Shown: positions 6,359 to 12,535 of the stretch, one piece after another
How positions within the stretch are numbered: the stretch's first letter is position 1
Layout: every line of letters starts with the position of its first letter
Origin: an uncultured Oscillibacter sp.
GTDB lineage: Bacteria; Bacillota; Clostridia; Oscillospirales; Oscillospiraceae
Assembly: GCF_910587525.1 (NCBI RefSeq)
Contig: NZ_CAJULS010000053.1
Location: forward strand, 1-14,661
Length of the DNA stretch: 14,661 nucleotides
Direction of reading: 5' to 3'
The notes under the pieces: generated by a model
Told to the model about the DNA's origin: nothing
Database searches by the model: none
Seen by the model: only the letters and a program-made list of their open reading frames with translations
Position numbers and translations under genes: made by a program

Positions 6359-6402
6359 GTGTATGACAAGAATTATTGTCATATTGACAACAAACATTGT
6401 CA
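6331..6402 (+). promoter_or_regulatory. Three-copy operator array TGACAA-N6-TTGTCA
   Basis: Three perfect inverted repeats share the same half-sites and the same 6-bp spacer length: 6331-6348 (spacer CTATCT), 6364-6381 (GAATTA) and 6385-6402 (CAAACA). Because the spacers differ while the 12 half-site bases are invariant, protein recognition is the natural reading. Start-to-start distances are 33 and 21 bp, close to three and two helical turns, so bound dimers would line up on one DNA face. The likely ligand is the XRE protein encoded immediately downstream (autorepression), which is inference from position. Confidence 0.85.
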
Positions 6403-6419
6403 GAATGGGAGGCGCAGAT

Positions 6420-6644
6420 ATGCCATTGTACAACCGGCTCAAGGAGCACCGGGCCAGACTTGGGGTCAACCAGCAGGAGATGGGGCGGATGGCGGGAGTG
6501 TCCCGGCAGACCATCAGCCAGATCGAGCGGGGAGACTACTCCCCCTCGGTGACGCTGGCGCTGAAGCTGGCGAAGCTCTGCGGCGTGGCCGTGGAGGACA
6601 TTTTTACGTATCAGGAGGATGGAGAAGATGAAAAACAAGATTGA
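6420..6644 (+). CDS. XRE-family transcriptional regulator (74 aa)
   Basis: This is a compact Cro/C1-type HTH protein with NRLKEHRARLGVNQQEMGR, then MAGVSRQTISQIERGDYSPS, then LALKLAKLCGVAVEDIF. It belongs to the same general subfamily as the 77-aa minus-strand regulator. An acidic tail of about 12 residues is the only extension, and there is no ligand domain. Start: ATG 6420 lies 7 nt after GGGAGG (6407-6412); an in-frame ATG at 6405 overlaps that SD. Its end overlaps the DUF3169 gene by 17 nt, implying translational coupling. The promoter carries three operator copies, so autoregulation is likely, and in such pairs the membrane partner may modulate the regulator. Confidence 0.94.
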   Translation: MPLYNRLKEHRARLGVNQQEMGRMAGVSRQTISQIERGDYSPSVTLALKLAKLCGVAVEDIFTYQEDGEDEKQD

Positions 6645-7401
6645 GAAGAGCGAAAACCGGAGGGCCCTGCCCAAATTCTTTCTGACCATGCTGGGGAGCC
6701 TGCTGGTGGGGTGCCTGCTGGGCTTTCTGGTGGGATTCAGCCGCGTCTTCGGGCTGGATACCGGGAAGATCGCCGGGTGGCTGAACGGCGCGGTCCGGTC
6801 TGCCATGTCTTGGGGGATCCCTGTGACAACGCTGGTGACCATGGGGGGCTGCTTTTTTCTCTACCGCTCTGCCGCGAGGAAATTCGCCGCCTGGGACGGC
6901 GGGGACGAAAACGATGCGTCGGAGTCCGCGGAGATACTCCTCAGCTGGACGCTGCTCCTCAGCGCCGTGCAGCTGCTGCTCAGCCTCTTTTTCATGACCG
7001 CCATCGGGACGTATCAGCCGGAGGAGGGGGTTCTGGCCATGGTGGGGGTGTTTGTCCTCTCCTGCGCCTGCGTGATCTTCACCCAGCAGAAGGTGGTGGA
7101 CCTGGAACGGCGGATGAATCCGGAGAAGCACGGCAGCGTCTATGACACCAAGTTTCAGAAAAAGTGGCTGGACAGCTGTGACGAGTCGGAGCGCCGGCAG
7201 ATCGGCGAGGCCAGCTACCGGGCCTATATGGTGACCACCCGCGTGTGCCTGGGGCTGTGGATGGTACTGACTGTCCTGGGCATGGTCTTTGAGATCGGGA
7301 TGCTGCCGGTGAGTGTTCTTTTGCTGGTCTGGGGCGTGATGCAGGTGACCTATACCCTGGAGTGCATCCGCCTGGGCAAAAAGGGTGCGGCGGTACGGTG
7401 A
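6628..7401 (+). CDS. DUF3169-like multi-pass membrane protein
   Basis: This 257-aa integral membrane protein has about six helices: near residues 16-38, 63-80, 104-127, 131-150, 196-218 and 222-242. A hydrophilic loop around 152-190 contains NPEKHGSVYDTKFQKKWLDSC. That loop and the position behind a small XRE gene fit the DUF3169 family as I remember it; the function of the family is unknown. Start: ATG 6628 is 9 nt after AGGAGG (6613-6618); the earlier in-frame ATG 6619 abuts the SD and was rejected. The arrangement mirrors the regulator-membrane pair at 2306-2939, whose partner is broken. A role as a membrane sensor or antagonist of the regulator is inference. Confidence 0.85.
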   Translation: MKNKIEKSENRRALPKFFLTMLGSLLVGCLLGFLVGFSRVFGLDTGKIAGWLNGAVRSAMSWGIPVTTLVTMGGCFFLYRSAARKFAAWDGGDENDASESAEILLSWTLLLSAVQLLLSLFFMTAIGTYQPEEGVLAMVGVFVLSCACVIFTQQKVVDLERRMNPEKHGSVYDTKFQKKWLDSCDESERRQIGEASYRAYMVTTRVCLGLWMVLTVLGMVFEIGMLPVSVLLLVWGVMQVTYTLECIRLGKKGAAVR

Positions 7402-7443
7402 GACCGGGCGTTCAGACATGAGCTTTAAAGGGAGATAGGGAAG

Positions 7444-7605
7444 ATAAGCATAGTTGTTCAGATATGTATCGGTTTCGTGTTCACCGTGTACGGCGGGTAC
7501 TCCCTGCTCCGGGGCCGGGGGACGGGCGGGAGGCTGCCGCTCTTCCTGGCCTGCGTGCTGGCGGGGCTGTTTTTACTGGGATATGCGGCAGACCGGGTCC
7601 TGTAG
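7444..7605 (+). CDS. Possible 53-aa two-helix membrane protein with non-standard ATA start
   Basis: A frame with clear coding character begins after an in-frame TAA at 7426. It reads ISIVVQICIGFVFTVYGGYS, a basic loop with RGRGTGG, then a second hydrophobic stretch PLFLACVLAGLFLLGYA, ending ADRVL* at 7605. Two hydrophobic helices with a positive loop look like a small inner-membrane protein. There is no ATG, GTG or TTG before GTG 7477, which is inside helix 1. AAGGGAG (7428-7434) sits 9 nt before an ATA codon at 7444, where an ATG would be expected. It may use AUA poorly, be a start-codon-dead pseudogene, or be coupled to the DUF3169 gene 42 nt upstream. No family recognised. Confidence 0.4.
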   Translation: MSIVVQICIGFVFTVYGGYSLLRGRGTGGRLPLFLACVLAGLFLLGYAADRVL

Positions 7606-7957
7606 CGTTCCGGAGTATGCGGTGGCCTCCGCTCCCGCCGGATGATTTTGGTGGGCTCACCGGCGGAGCGGCTGAATACGGAGATCAGGATGGGAGTGTC
7701 CCATTCGGAGATATTTTGCAGAGGCGGATATCATCCTCCCGTCCTATGGGAGAACCTGAGAGCAGGGGCCGGCGCCCTCGCCGGCCCCTGCTCTCAGAAA
7801 GCATCATAAAACGTGCAATTGGGCGCTACTAATCAGGATCTCCCTTTCCAGATTGGTGTTGCTCAACGCCATTTGGCAAAGTGATTCGTCAAAATATCTA
7901 AAGCGAGAAGTCACCCTATACAGACATGTAACTGCTTGATAAACTGGAAGTTGTCAT
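7606..7957. other. Gene-poor interval with hairpins and possible coding relics
   Basis: No convincing gene is seen. Contents: an imperfect hairpin CCGCTCCCGCCGG/CCGGCGGAGCGG (7629-7671, one bulged C), and a short plus frame from ATG 7642 that starts MILVGSPAERLNTEIRMG without an SD and runs into the next hairpin. A minus-strand stretch about 7635-7725 reads EWDTPILISVFSRSAGEPTK, protein-like but with no start. Then comes the 19-bp hairpin at 7756-7797. From about 7800 the composition turns AT-rich and continues so to 8340, suggesting a separate origin. Confidence 0.5.
7756..7797. repeat. Perfect 19-bp hairpin (possible terminator or repeat element)
   Basis: CTGAGAGCAGGGGCCGGCG (7756-7774) is followed by loop CCCT and its exact complement (7779-7797). 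No T-tract follows in either direction, so if it terminates the XRE-DUF3169 operon it is atypical. It marks the change from GC-rich to AT-rich sequence. Confidence 0.85.
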
Positions 7958-8155
7958 TTAGGATATTTGAGATAAGATACTTACACGAATAGCAATCGTA
8001 CAAACCAATAATACTCCCACACTAAATACGATAATCACTTTTTTTACCTCTTTATTGCCTTTAACAACCGTATCTATTCTATCAGCAAATAGAGCACACA
8101 CGATAGCTACTATCATTAACGGCACGGAAATTAACAACACAAAAATTTTTCCCAT
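7958..8155 (-). CDS. Small hypothetical membrane protein (65 aa)
   Basis: This 65-aa protein has two hydrophobic helices, IFVLLISVPLMIVAIVCALF (residues 4-23) and VIIVFSVGVLLVCTIAI (about 40-56). They are joined by a charged loop RIDTVVKGNKEVKK. No family recognised. It is supported as a real gene by ATG 8155 with GGGGGA (8161-8166) at 5 nt and a near-consensus promoter 37 bp further upstream. The gene and flanks (7800-8280) are clearly more AT-rich than all neighbours, as expected for recent acquisition. It stands alone on the minus strand, with no obvious terminator. A toxin-like or regulatory small membrane protein is conceivable but unsupported. Confidence 0.75.
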   Translation of the reverse strand: MGKIFVLLISVPLMIVAIVCALFADRIDTVVKGNKEVKKVIIVFSVGVLLVCTIAIRVSILSQIS

Positions 8156-8191
8156 GCTTTTCCCCCAAAAAACTTCCGTTTTGCTGTACTG

Positions 8192-8220
8192 ATTATATCA
8201 CACAGGTATTACTGCGTCAA
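8192..8220 (-). promoter_or_regulatory. Promoter of the 65-aa membrane protein
   Basis: On the minus strand, TTGACG (-35, 8215-8220) and a perfect TATAAT (-10, 8192-8197) are 17 bp apart. The predicted start is near 8185, about 30 nt from the ATG. It is among the strongest promoters in the window. Confidence 0.88.
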
Positions 8221-8281
8221 CTTGGTTTAGTAGAAACTGCCGAAGTTATATCCCGGCAACACTTTCCTTAAAAGGGACATT

Positions 8282-8311
8282 AGGATCCCCCGCTTGCCAG
8301 TGGGGGATCCT
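8282..8311. repeat. Palindrome enclosing the -35 box
   Basis: AGGATCCCCC (8282-8291) and GGGGGATCCT (8302-8311) are exact complements. Inside, GCT and AGT add three pairs (one G-U), leaving loop TGCC. The -35 TTGCCA at 8294-8299 lies in the central part. It is not followed by a T-tract, so an operator is more likely than a terminator. Confidence 0.75.
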
Positions 8312-8330
8312 TGTGCTATAATGCTATAAT
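8294..8330 (+). promoter_or_regulatory. Promoter with duplicated -10 box for the DUF2238-like gene
   Basis: TTGCCA (-35, 8294-8299) and a perfect TATAAT (-10, 8317-8322) are separated by 17 bp. An exact 8-bp tandem duplication GCTATAAT GCTATAAT (8315-8330) supplies a second TATAAT at 8325-8330 but without a matching -35. Predicted start near 8329; the TTG start codon is at 8361. Confidence 0.85.
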
Positions 8331-8360
8331 ATTTTTAATATGCAAAAAGGAGAAACCGGC

Positions 8361-9251
8361 TTGAAAAAGACAAAGCAGGAGAAAAAACGGGAGAAGAAGA
8401 GCTTTCGCCAGGCTATGGACCGGGAGCTGCGGGAGCACAGGAGCTCCTTCATTGTGTTCTATGTGCTGCGGGCGCTGGTGATTGTGGTTCTGGTCCGCCA
8501 GCTGATGCTGGGCAGCTATGAGAGCGCCTTTTTCTGCGTCCTGACGCTGATGTTGCTGTATGTGCCCAGCTGGCTCCAGGTGAAGCTGCGAATCGAGCTG
8601 CCGCCGCCGCTGGAGATCACCATATTGTGCTTCATTTTCGCGGCGGAGATCTTGGGGGAGGTCAATGCCTACTACGAGCGGGTCCCCCACTGGGACACCA
8701 TGCTTCACACGCTCAACGGCTTCCTGGCGGCGGCGGTGGGGTTCTCCCTCATTATGCTCCTGAACGATGACGAGCGGCTGACCTTCGACCTCTCTCCCAT
8801 CTTCCTGGCCCTGGTGGCCTTCTGCTTCTCCATGACCATCGGCGTGCTGTGGGAGTTCTTTGAGTTTTTTATGGACTGGTCTTTCGGCATGGATATGCAG
8901 AGGGACACAGTTGTCCACGTTATCCACAGCGCTGCCCTGGACATGACCCACTCCAATAAAGTCATTACCATACCGGACATACAGGATGTGGTCATCAACG
9001 GCGAGAGCCTGGGCATGGGCGGGTATCTGGACATCGGCCTCATCGACACCATGAAGGATCTCTTTGTGAATTTTATCGGTGCGGTGGTGTTCTCCGTGGC
9101 GGGCTTTTTCTACGCCAAGAGCAAGGGGAAAAGCCGCGGTGCGGCGCTGAGTTTTGTCCCCAGCAAAAAGACCCGGGCCCAGGACTATCTCCGGCAGGCC
9201 CAAGAGGAAAACGGCGTCGTGCCGGAGGAGAGACAGGATCCGGAGCAGTGA
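8361..9251 (+). CDS. DUF2238/YjdF-like multi-pass membrane protein
   Basis: This 296-aa protein has a basic N-terminus (MKKTKQEKKREKKSFRQ) and about six helices, near residues 30-50, 52-72, 77-95, 112-133, 143-163 and 232-250. Motifs HWDTMLHTLNGFLAAA (112-127), GVLWEFFEFFMDWSFG and DTMKDLFVNFIGA resemble the conserved D..LH, WE..E and D...N.IG pattern of the DUF2238/YjdF family; function unknown. The conserved acidic and histidine residues lie in or next to helices, suggesting metal or proton handling (inference). Start: TTG 8361 lies 8 nt after AAGGAG (8347-8352); an in-frame ATG at 8340 has no SD. Monocistronic, with its own promoter and a shared convergent terminator. Confidence 0.8.
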   Translation: MKKTKQEKKREKKSFRQAMDRELREHRSSFIVFYVLRALVIVVLVRQLMLGSYESAFFCVLTLMLLYVPSWLQVKLRIELPPPLEITILCFIFAAEILGEVNAYYERVPHWDTMLHTLNGFLAAAVGFSLIMLLNDDERLTFDLSPIFLALVAFCFSMTIGVLWEFFEFFMDWSFGMDMQRDTVVHVIHSAALDMTHSNKVITIPDIQDVVINGESLGMGGYLDIGLIDTMKDLFVNFIGAVVFSVAGFFYAKSKGKSRGAALSFVPSKKTRAQDYLRQAQEENGVVPEERQDPEQ

Positions 9252-9267
9252 CCGCCTTCAAGAGAGG

Positions 9268-9297
9268 ACAGCGGGAGCGCCATGGCGCTCCCGCTGT
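9268..9297. terminator. Bidirectional terminator palindrome
   Basis: A perfect 30-bp palindrome, half-site ACAGCGGGAGCGCCA (9268-9282), lies between two convergent genes (stops at 9251 and 9313). T-richness after it is weak on both strands (GTTGTT on plus, CCTCTCTT on minus), so termination rests on stem strength. Confidence 0.7.
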
Positions 9298-9312
9298 GTT
9301 GTTGGGCAGGGC

Positions 9313-10335
9313 TTACCTGCACTTTGCCAGATCCCGGAGAAATTCATCCACGGCGGACTGGGGCGTGGCCCAGCTGGTGACAAAGCGGACGCAGGTGTGC
9401 TCCTCGTCGATGACCCGCTCTGCCTCAAACTGGTAGCCCATCTCCTCCAGCTGCCGGGCCACCGTGTTGGGCAGCACTGGGAACTGCTGGTTGGAGGGGG
9501 AGGGAATGGGGAATTCGTACCCCAGTTCCATCATGCCGTCCCGCAGGCGGAGGGCCGTCTCATTGGCGTGGCGGGCGATTTCAAAGTAGAGTCCATCCTC
9601 CAGCAGGGCCTGGAACTGGAGGGCCATGGCCCGCCCCTTGGCCAGAATGGCCCCCCGTTGCTTCATGTGCCAGCGGAAGCGCTCCATGGGCTGTCTCAGC
9701 ACCAAAGCCTCTCCGAAGAGGGCGCCGTTCTTGGTGCCGCCGATGTAGAAGGCGTCCGTCAGGGCGGCCAGGTCCGGCAGGGTCAGGTCGTTGCCGGGGG
9801 CGGTGAGGGCGGAGCCCAGCCGGGCGCCGTCCAGAAAGAGGCACAGCCCCCGCTGGTCGCAACAGCGGCGCAGGGCTGTCAGCTCCGCTTTGGTGTAGAT
9901 GGTGCCCAGCTCCGTGGAGTCAGACACGTACACCATCCGGGGGCGGACCATGAACTCGTCGGTGTGGCTGTCCGCCACAGCGGCCACCATCTCTGCGGTC
10001 AGTTTGCCGTCGGGGGTCTCCACGGCACAGACCTTGTGGCCCGTGGCCTCGATGGCGCCGGCCTCGTGGAGGCTGATGTGGGCTGTTGTGGGGGCGATCA
10101 CAGCCTCATAGGGCCGCAGGAAGGCGGCGATGGTCAGGAGGTTGGTCTGGGTGCCGCCGGAGACAAAGTGGACGTCCGCCGCCGGGGCGGCGCAGACCCG
10201 GCGGATGGTCTCCCGGGCGGCGTCGCTCATGGGGTCCAGGGCGTAGCCGCAGGTCTGCTCCAGATTGGTGTCGATGAGACGCTGGAGGACCCTGGGGTGG
10301 GCGCCCTCGCTGTAGTCGTTGCGGAAGCTGTACAT
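9313..10335 (-). CDS. PLP-dependent threonine aldolase/beta-eliminating lyase family enzyme
   Basis: This 340-aa fold-type I PLP enzyme of the low-specificity L-threonine aldolase group would typically cleave L-threonine or allo-threonine to glycine and acetaldehyde in the cytosol. Visible residues: SGGTQTN (59-65, phosphate site), His86 in TTAHISLHEAGA (ring stacking), DGARLGSAL with Asp169 and Arg172, and the Schiff-base Lys202 in GGTKNGALFGEAL. The N-terminus MYSFRNDYSEGAHPRVL is characteristic of a clostridial branch whose true substrate is not well defined, so related beta-lyase activity is possible. Start: ATG 10335 lies 9 nt after GAGAGG; an in-frame TTG at 10356 precedes that SD and was rejected. 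Its promoter overlaps that of the divergent lipoprotein gene. Confidence 0.93.
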   Translation of the reverse strand: MYSFRNDYSEGAHPRVLQRLIDTNLEQTCGYALDPMSDAARETIRRVCAAPAADVHFVSGGTQTNLLTIAAFLRPYEAVIAPTTAHISLHEAGAIEATGHKVCAVETPDGKLTAEMVAAVADSHTDEFMVRPRMVYVSDSTELGTIYTKAELTALRRCCDQRGLCLFLDGARLGSALTAPGNDLTLPDLAALTDAFYIGGTKNGALFGEALVLRQPMERFRWHMKQRGAILAKGRAMALQFQALLEDGLYFEIARHANETALRLRDGMMELGYEFPIPSPSNQQFPVLPNTVARQLEEMGYQFEAERVIDEEHTCVRFVTSWATPQSAVDEFLRDLAKCR

Positions 10336-10397
10336 GGCGCGGTACCTCTCTTTCAAAAAGTAACAAAAACAGTTGCGGAAATGTTACGGAATTGATG

Positions 10398-10426
10398 TTG
10401 AAATTATAGCGTATTTCCTGTATAAA
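10398..10426 (+). promoter_or_regulatory. Promoter of the lipoprotein-MBOAT-DHHW cassette
   Basis: TTGAAA (-35, 10398-10403, 5/6) and TATAAA (-10, 10421-10426, 5/6) are 17 bp apart. The predicted start near 10433 leaves a leader of about 115 nt. That leader contains small hairpins, including CTGTCC/GGACAG just before the SD region. Confidence 0.65.
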
Positions 10427-10431
10427 TGCAA
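10403..10431 (-). promoter_or_regulatory. Promoter of the PLP enzyme gene
   Basis: On the minus strand a perfect TATAAT (-10, 10403-10408) has a weak TTGCAT (-35, 10426-10431) 17 bp upstream. It occupies almost the same bases as the divergent plus-strand promoter, so the two cannot be bound at once. Confidence 0.6.
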
Positions 10432-10548
10432 GGAGAGAACTGCCGCTCTATTTTTCGGAAAAAGGGGAATACTGAGGGCGGAACTTTTTCGGCTGTCCGT
10501 CCGTCATAAGGACAGACAAACCCCCAATGACAAAGGAGAAACGACGTG

Positions 10549-11043
10549 ATGAAAAAATGGATGACCCTGACCCTGACCCTGTTTTCCCTGCTGGCCCTGC
10601 CCGCCTGCGGCGGCCAGGCCGAGCCCAAGAACGTGGACCTGACGGAGGTCTACGCATCCATGGAGGAGGTCTGCGACTGGTGGACCGGCGGCTACATGGA
10701 GGATGTTCCGGAGGAGGCGCTGGAGCTGTATTATCCCGGCCTCAGTGCGCTGGAGCCTGTGCAGCTGATCGCCCGGACGCCGCTGATGTCCTCCGTGGTC
10801 AACGAGGTGGTGCTGGTGGAATGCAAGTCCGAGGAGGACGCGGACAAGGCCCAGGAGATTCTCCAGGCCCGTATTGACTACCAGGTGGGCGACGACACCA
10901 ACCCCGGCGGCGCCTGGTACCCCGAGTCCATTGAACAGTGGAAGAAGACCACCGTTCAGCGGCAGGGGAACTATCTCGCCCTGCTGGCTGTGACGGATAC
11001 CCAGAGCCAGTTGGCTGACATCTTCAACCAGGCCTTTGCTTGA
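10549..11043 (+). CDS. DUF4358-type lipoprotein
   Basis: This 164-aa secreted lipoprotein has a short basic start (MKKW), hydrophobic core and lipobox LPAC, with Cys20 as the lipidation site, followed by GGQAEPKNVDLTEVYASMEE. The mature part has the DUF4358 pattern as I recall it: a short N-terminal helix, a central strand VNEVVLVECKSEEDADKAQEIL, and a C-terminal QGNYLALLAVTD followed by a final helix. The family is of unknown function and is common in gut clostridia. Start: AAGGAG (10533-10538) serves either GTG 10546 or ATG 10549; the ATG was preferred. It lies 83 nt upstream of the MBOAT gene on the same strand, so a role at the outer face of the membrane in the same polymer-modification pathway is plausible but unproven. 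Confidence 0.82.
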   Translation: MKKWMTLTLTLFSLLALPACGGQAEPKNVDLTEVYASMEEVCDWWTGGYMEDVPEEALELYYPGLSALEPVQLIARTPLMSSVVNEVVLVECKSEEDADKAQEILQARIDYQVGDDTNPGGAWYPESIEQWKKTTVQRQGNYLALLAVTDTQSQLADIFNQAFA

Positions 11044-11109
11044 GACGGATGAATTGCGGAGCAGCCGCGGCGGCAAATCCACCGCGTCCGCTTTTCTGAT
11101 GTTGGAAGA

Positions 11110-11118
11110 GGGGGGGGG
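11110..11118 (+). repeat. G9 homopolymer tract before the MBOAT start
   Basis: Nine consecutive Gs lie immediately before AG CAGTCC TTG, the initiation region of the acyltransferase gene, and form part of its SD (GGGGAG). With eight Gs an upstream ATG at 11099 would be in frame with the MBOAT gene; with nine it is not. See the findings. Confidence 0.8.
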
Positions 11119-11126
11119 AGCAGTCC

Positions 11127-12521
11127 TTGATTTTCAGCAGCCTGACCTTTTTATTCGCATACCTGCCCCTGACGCTGGCGGTGTATTTCCTCATGCCCCT
11201 CCGGGCCAGGAACGGCGTGCTGCTGGTAGTGAGCCTGGTGTTCTACGGCTGGGGGGAGCCGGTCTATATCTCCATCATGATTCTCTCCATCCTTATCGAC
11301 TATACCCACGGAATGCTGGTGGAGCGGTTCCGGCGCCGGGACAAGCTGGCCCGGTGGTTTGTGGGGCAGTCGGTGGTGTTCAACCTGGCGCTGCTGGGCT
11401 TTTTCAAGTACTGGGACTTTCTGGCGGCCAACCTCTCGCTGCTGCCGGGGGTCAGCCTGCCTCAGCTGGGCATCCCCCTGCCCATCGGTATCTCTTTTTT
11501 CACCTTTCAGACCATGAGCTACACCGTCGACGTCTACCGCCGGGAGGCCCCGGTGCAGCGGAATCTTGTCAGCTTCGGGGCCTATGTCACCATGTTTCCC
11601 CAGCTGATCGCCGGGCCCATCGTTCAATACAAAACTGTGGCGGCGGCGCTGGAGCGCCGGGTGAACACTGCGGAGGACTTTGCCCTGGGCGCCCGGCGGT
11701 TTGCCGTGGGCCTTGCCAAAAAGGTGCTGTTGGCCAACGCCGTCGGGGCTCTGTGGGACGGCCGGCTGGCGGCATGGAAGGCGGGGACCCTGACGGCGGC
11801 AGGGGGATGGCTGGGCCTTCTGGCCTTTGGCTTTCAGATCTATTTCGATTTCTCGGGCTACTCGGATATGGCCATCGGCCTGGGGCGGATTTTCGGCTTC
11901 CGGTTCAATGAGAACTTTGACCACCCCTATCTCTCCGCCTCGGTGACGGAGTTCTGGCGGCGGTGGCACATGTCCCTCACCGGCTGGTTCCGGGAGTATC
12001 TTTACATTCCCTTGGGAGGCAGCCGGTGCGGTGCGGCAAAGACTCTGCGGAACATCCTCATCGTGTGGCTCTGCACCGGCTTTTGGCACGGAGCCAGCTG
12101 GAATTTCATCCTCTGGGGGCTGTACTTTGCGGCGTGGCTGGTGCTGGAGAAATACGTCCTGCGGCAGGCGCTGAAAAAGACGCCCGGCTGGATAAAGCAC
12201 CTGTACACACTGGCGGTGGTATTTGTGGGCTGGGGAATCTTTGCCATGGAGGACCTGGCCGTCTGCGGCGGGTACTTCTCGGTGTGCTTTGGCGGCGGCA
12301 GGCTGTGGAGCGCCGCCGACGGCTATATCCTCCGCAGCTACGGGCTGACCTTCCTGATTCTGATCCTGGCTTCCACTACCCTGGGCCAGCGTCTCTGGCG
12401 CCAGCTGCCCCGGCAGGCGGAGCGGGTTCTGACCCCGGTGCTGATGGGACTGGGACTGGTGCTGTGCACTGCGTATCTTGTGGACGGCAGCTACAACCCG
12501 TTTTTGTATTTCAGATTTTAA
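11127..12521 (+). CDS. MBOAT-family O-acyltransferase (AlgI/DltB-like)
   Basis: This 464-aa polytopic membrane protein is of usual family length. Its N-terminus MIFSSLTFLFAYLPL is the typical MBOAT/AlgI opening. Conserved landmarks follow: LPIGISFFTFQTMSY (118-132), FPQLIAGPI (157-165), YFDFSGYSDMAIGL (239-252), FWRRWHMSLTGWFREYLYIP (276-295), and CTGFWHGASWNFILWG (316-331) with the invariant His321; the second conserved His is His281. MBOAT proteins of this branch pass acetyl or other acyl groups across the membrane to an extracellular polymer. Start: TTG 11127 with GGGGAG 6 nt upstream; the family-like N-terminus confirms it. It is followed after 14 nt by the DHHW gene, the usual partner. 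Confidence 0.96.
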   Translation: MIFSSLTFLFAYLPLTLAVYFLMPLRARNGVLLVVSLVFYGWGEPVYISIMILSILIDYTHGMLVERFRRRDKLARWFVGQSVVFNLALLGFFKYWDFLAANLSLLPGVSLPQLGIPLPIGISFFTFQTMSYTVDVYRREAPVQRNLVSFGAYVTMFPQLIAGPIVQYKTVAAALERRVNTAEDFALGARRFAVGLAKKVLLANAVGALWDGRLAAWKAGTLTAAGGWLGLLAFGFQIYFDFSGYSDMAIGLGRIFGFRFNENFDHPYLSASVTEFWRRWHMSLTGWFREYLYIPLGGSRCGAAKTLRNILIVWLCTGFWHGASWNFILWGLYFAAWLVLEKYVLRQALKKTPGWIKHLYTLAVVFVGWGIFAMEDLAVCGGYFSVCFGGGRLWSAADGYILRSYGLTFLILILASTTLGQRLWRQLPRQAERVLTPVLMGLGLVLCTAYLVDGSYNPFLYFRF

Positions 12522-12535
12522 GGGGAGGAAGAGGG

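Noticed and set aside
7642..7810. Plus-strand frame starting MILVGSPAERLNTE
   Set aside because: No SD, and its second half is the 19-bp hairpin. It may be a relic but cannot be supported as a gene.
9154..10395. Open plus-strand frame of 413 codons
   Set aside because: Antisense to the PLP enzyme, whose active-site motifs are intact.
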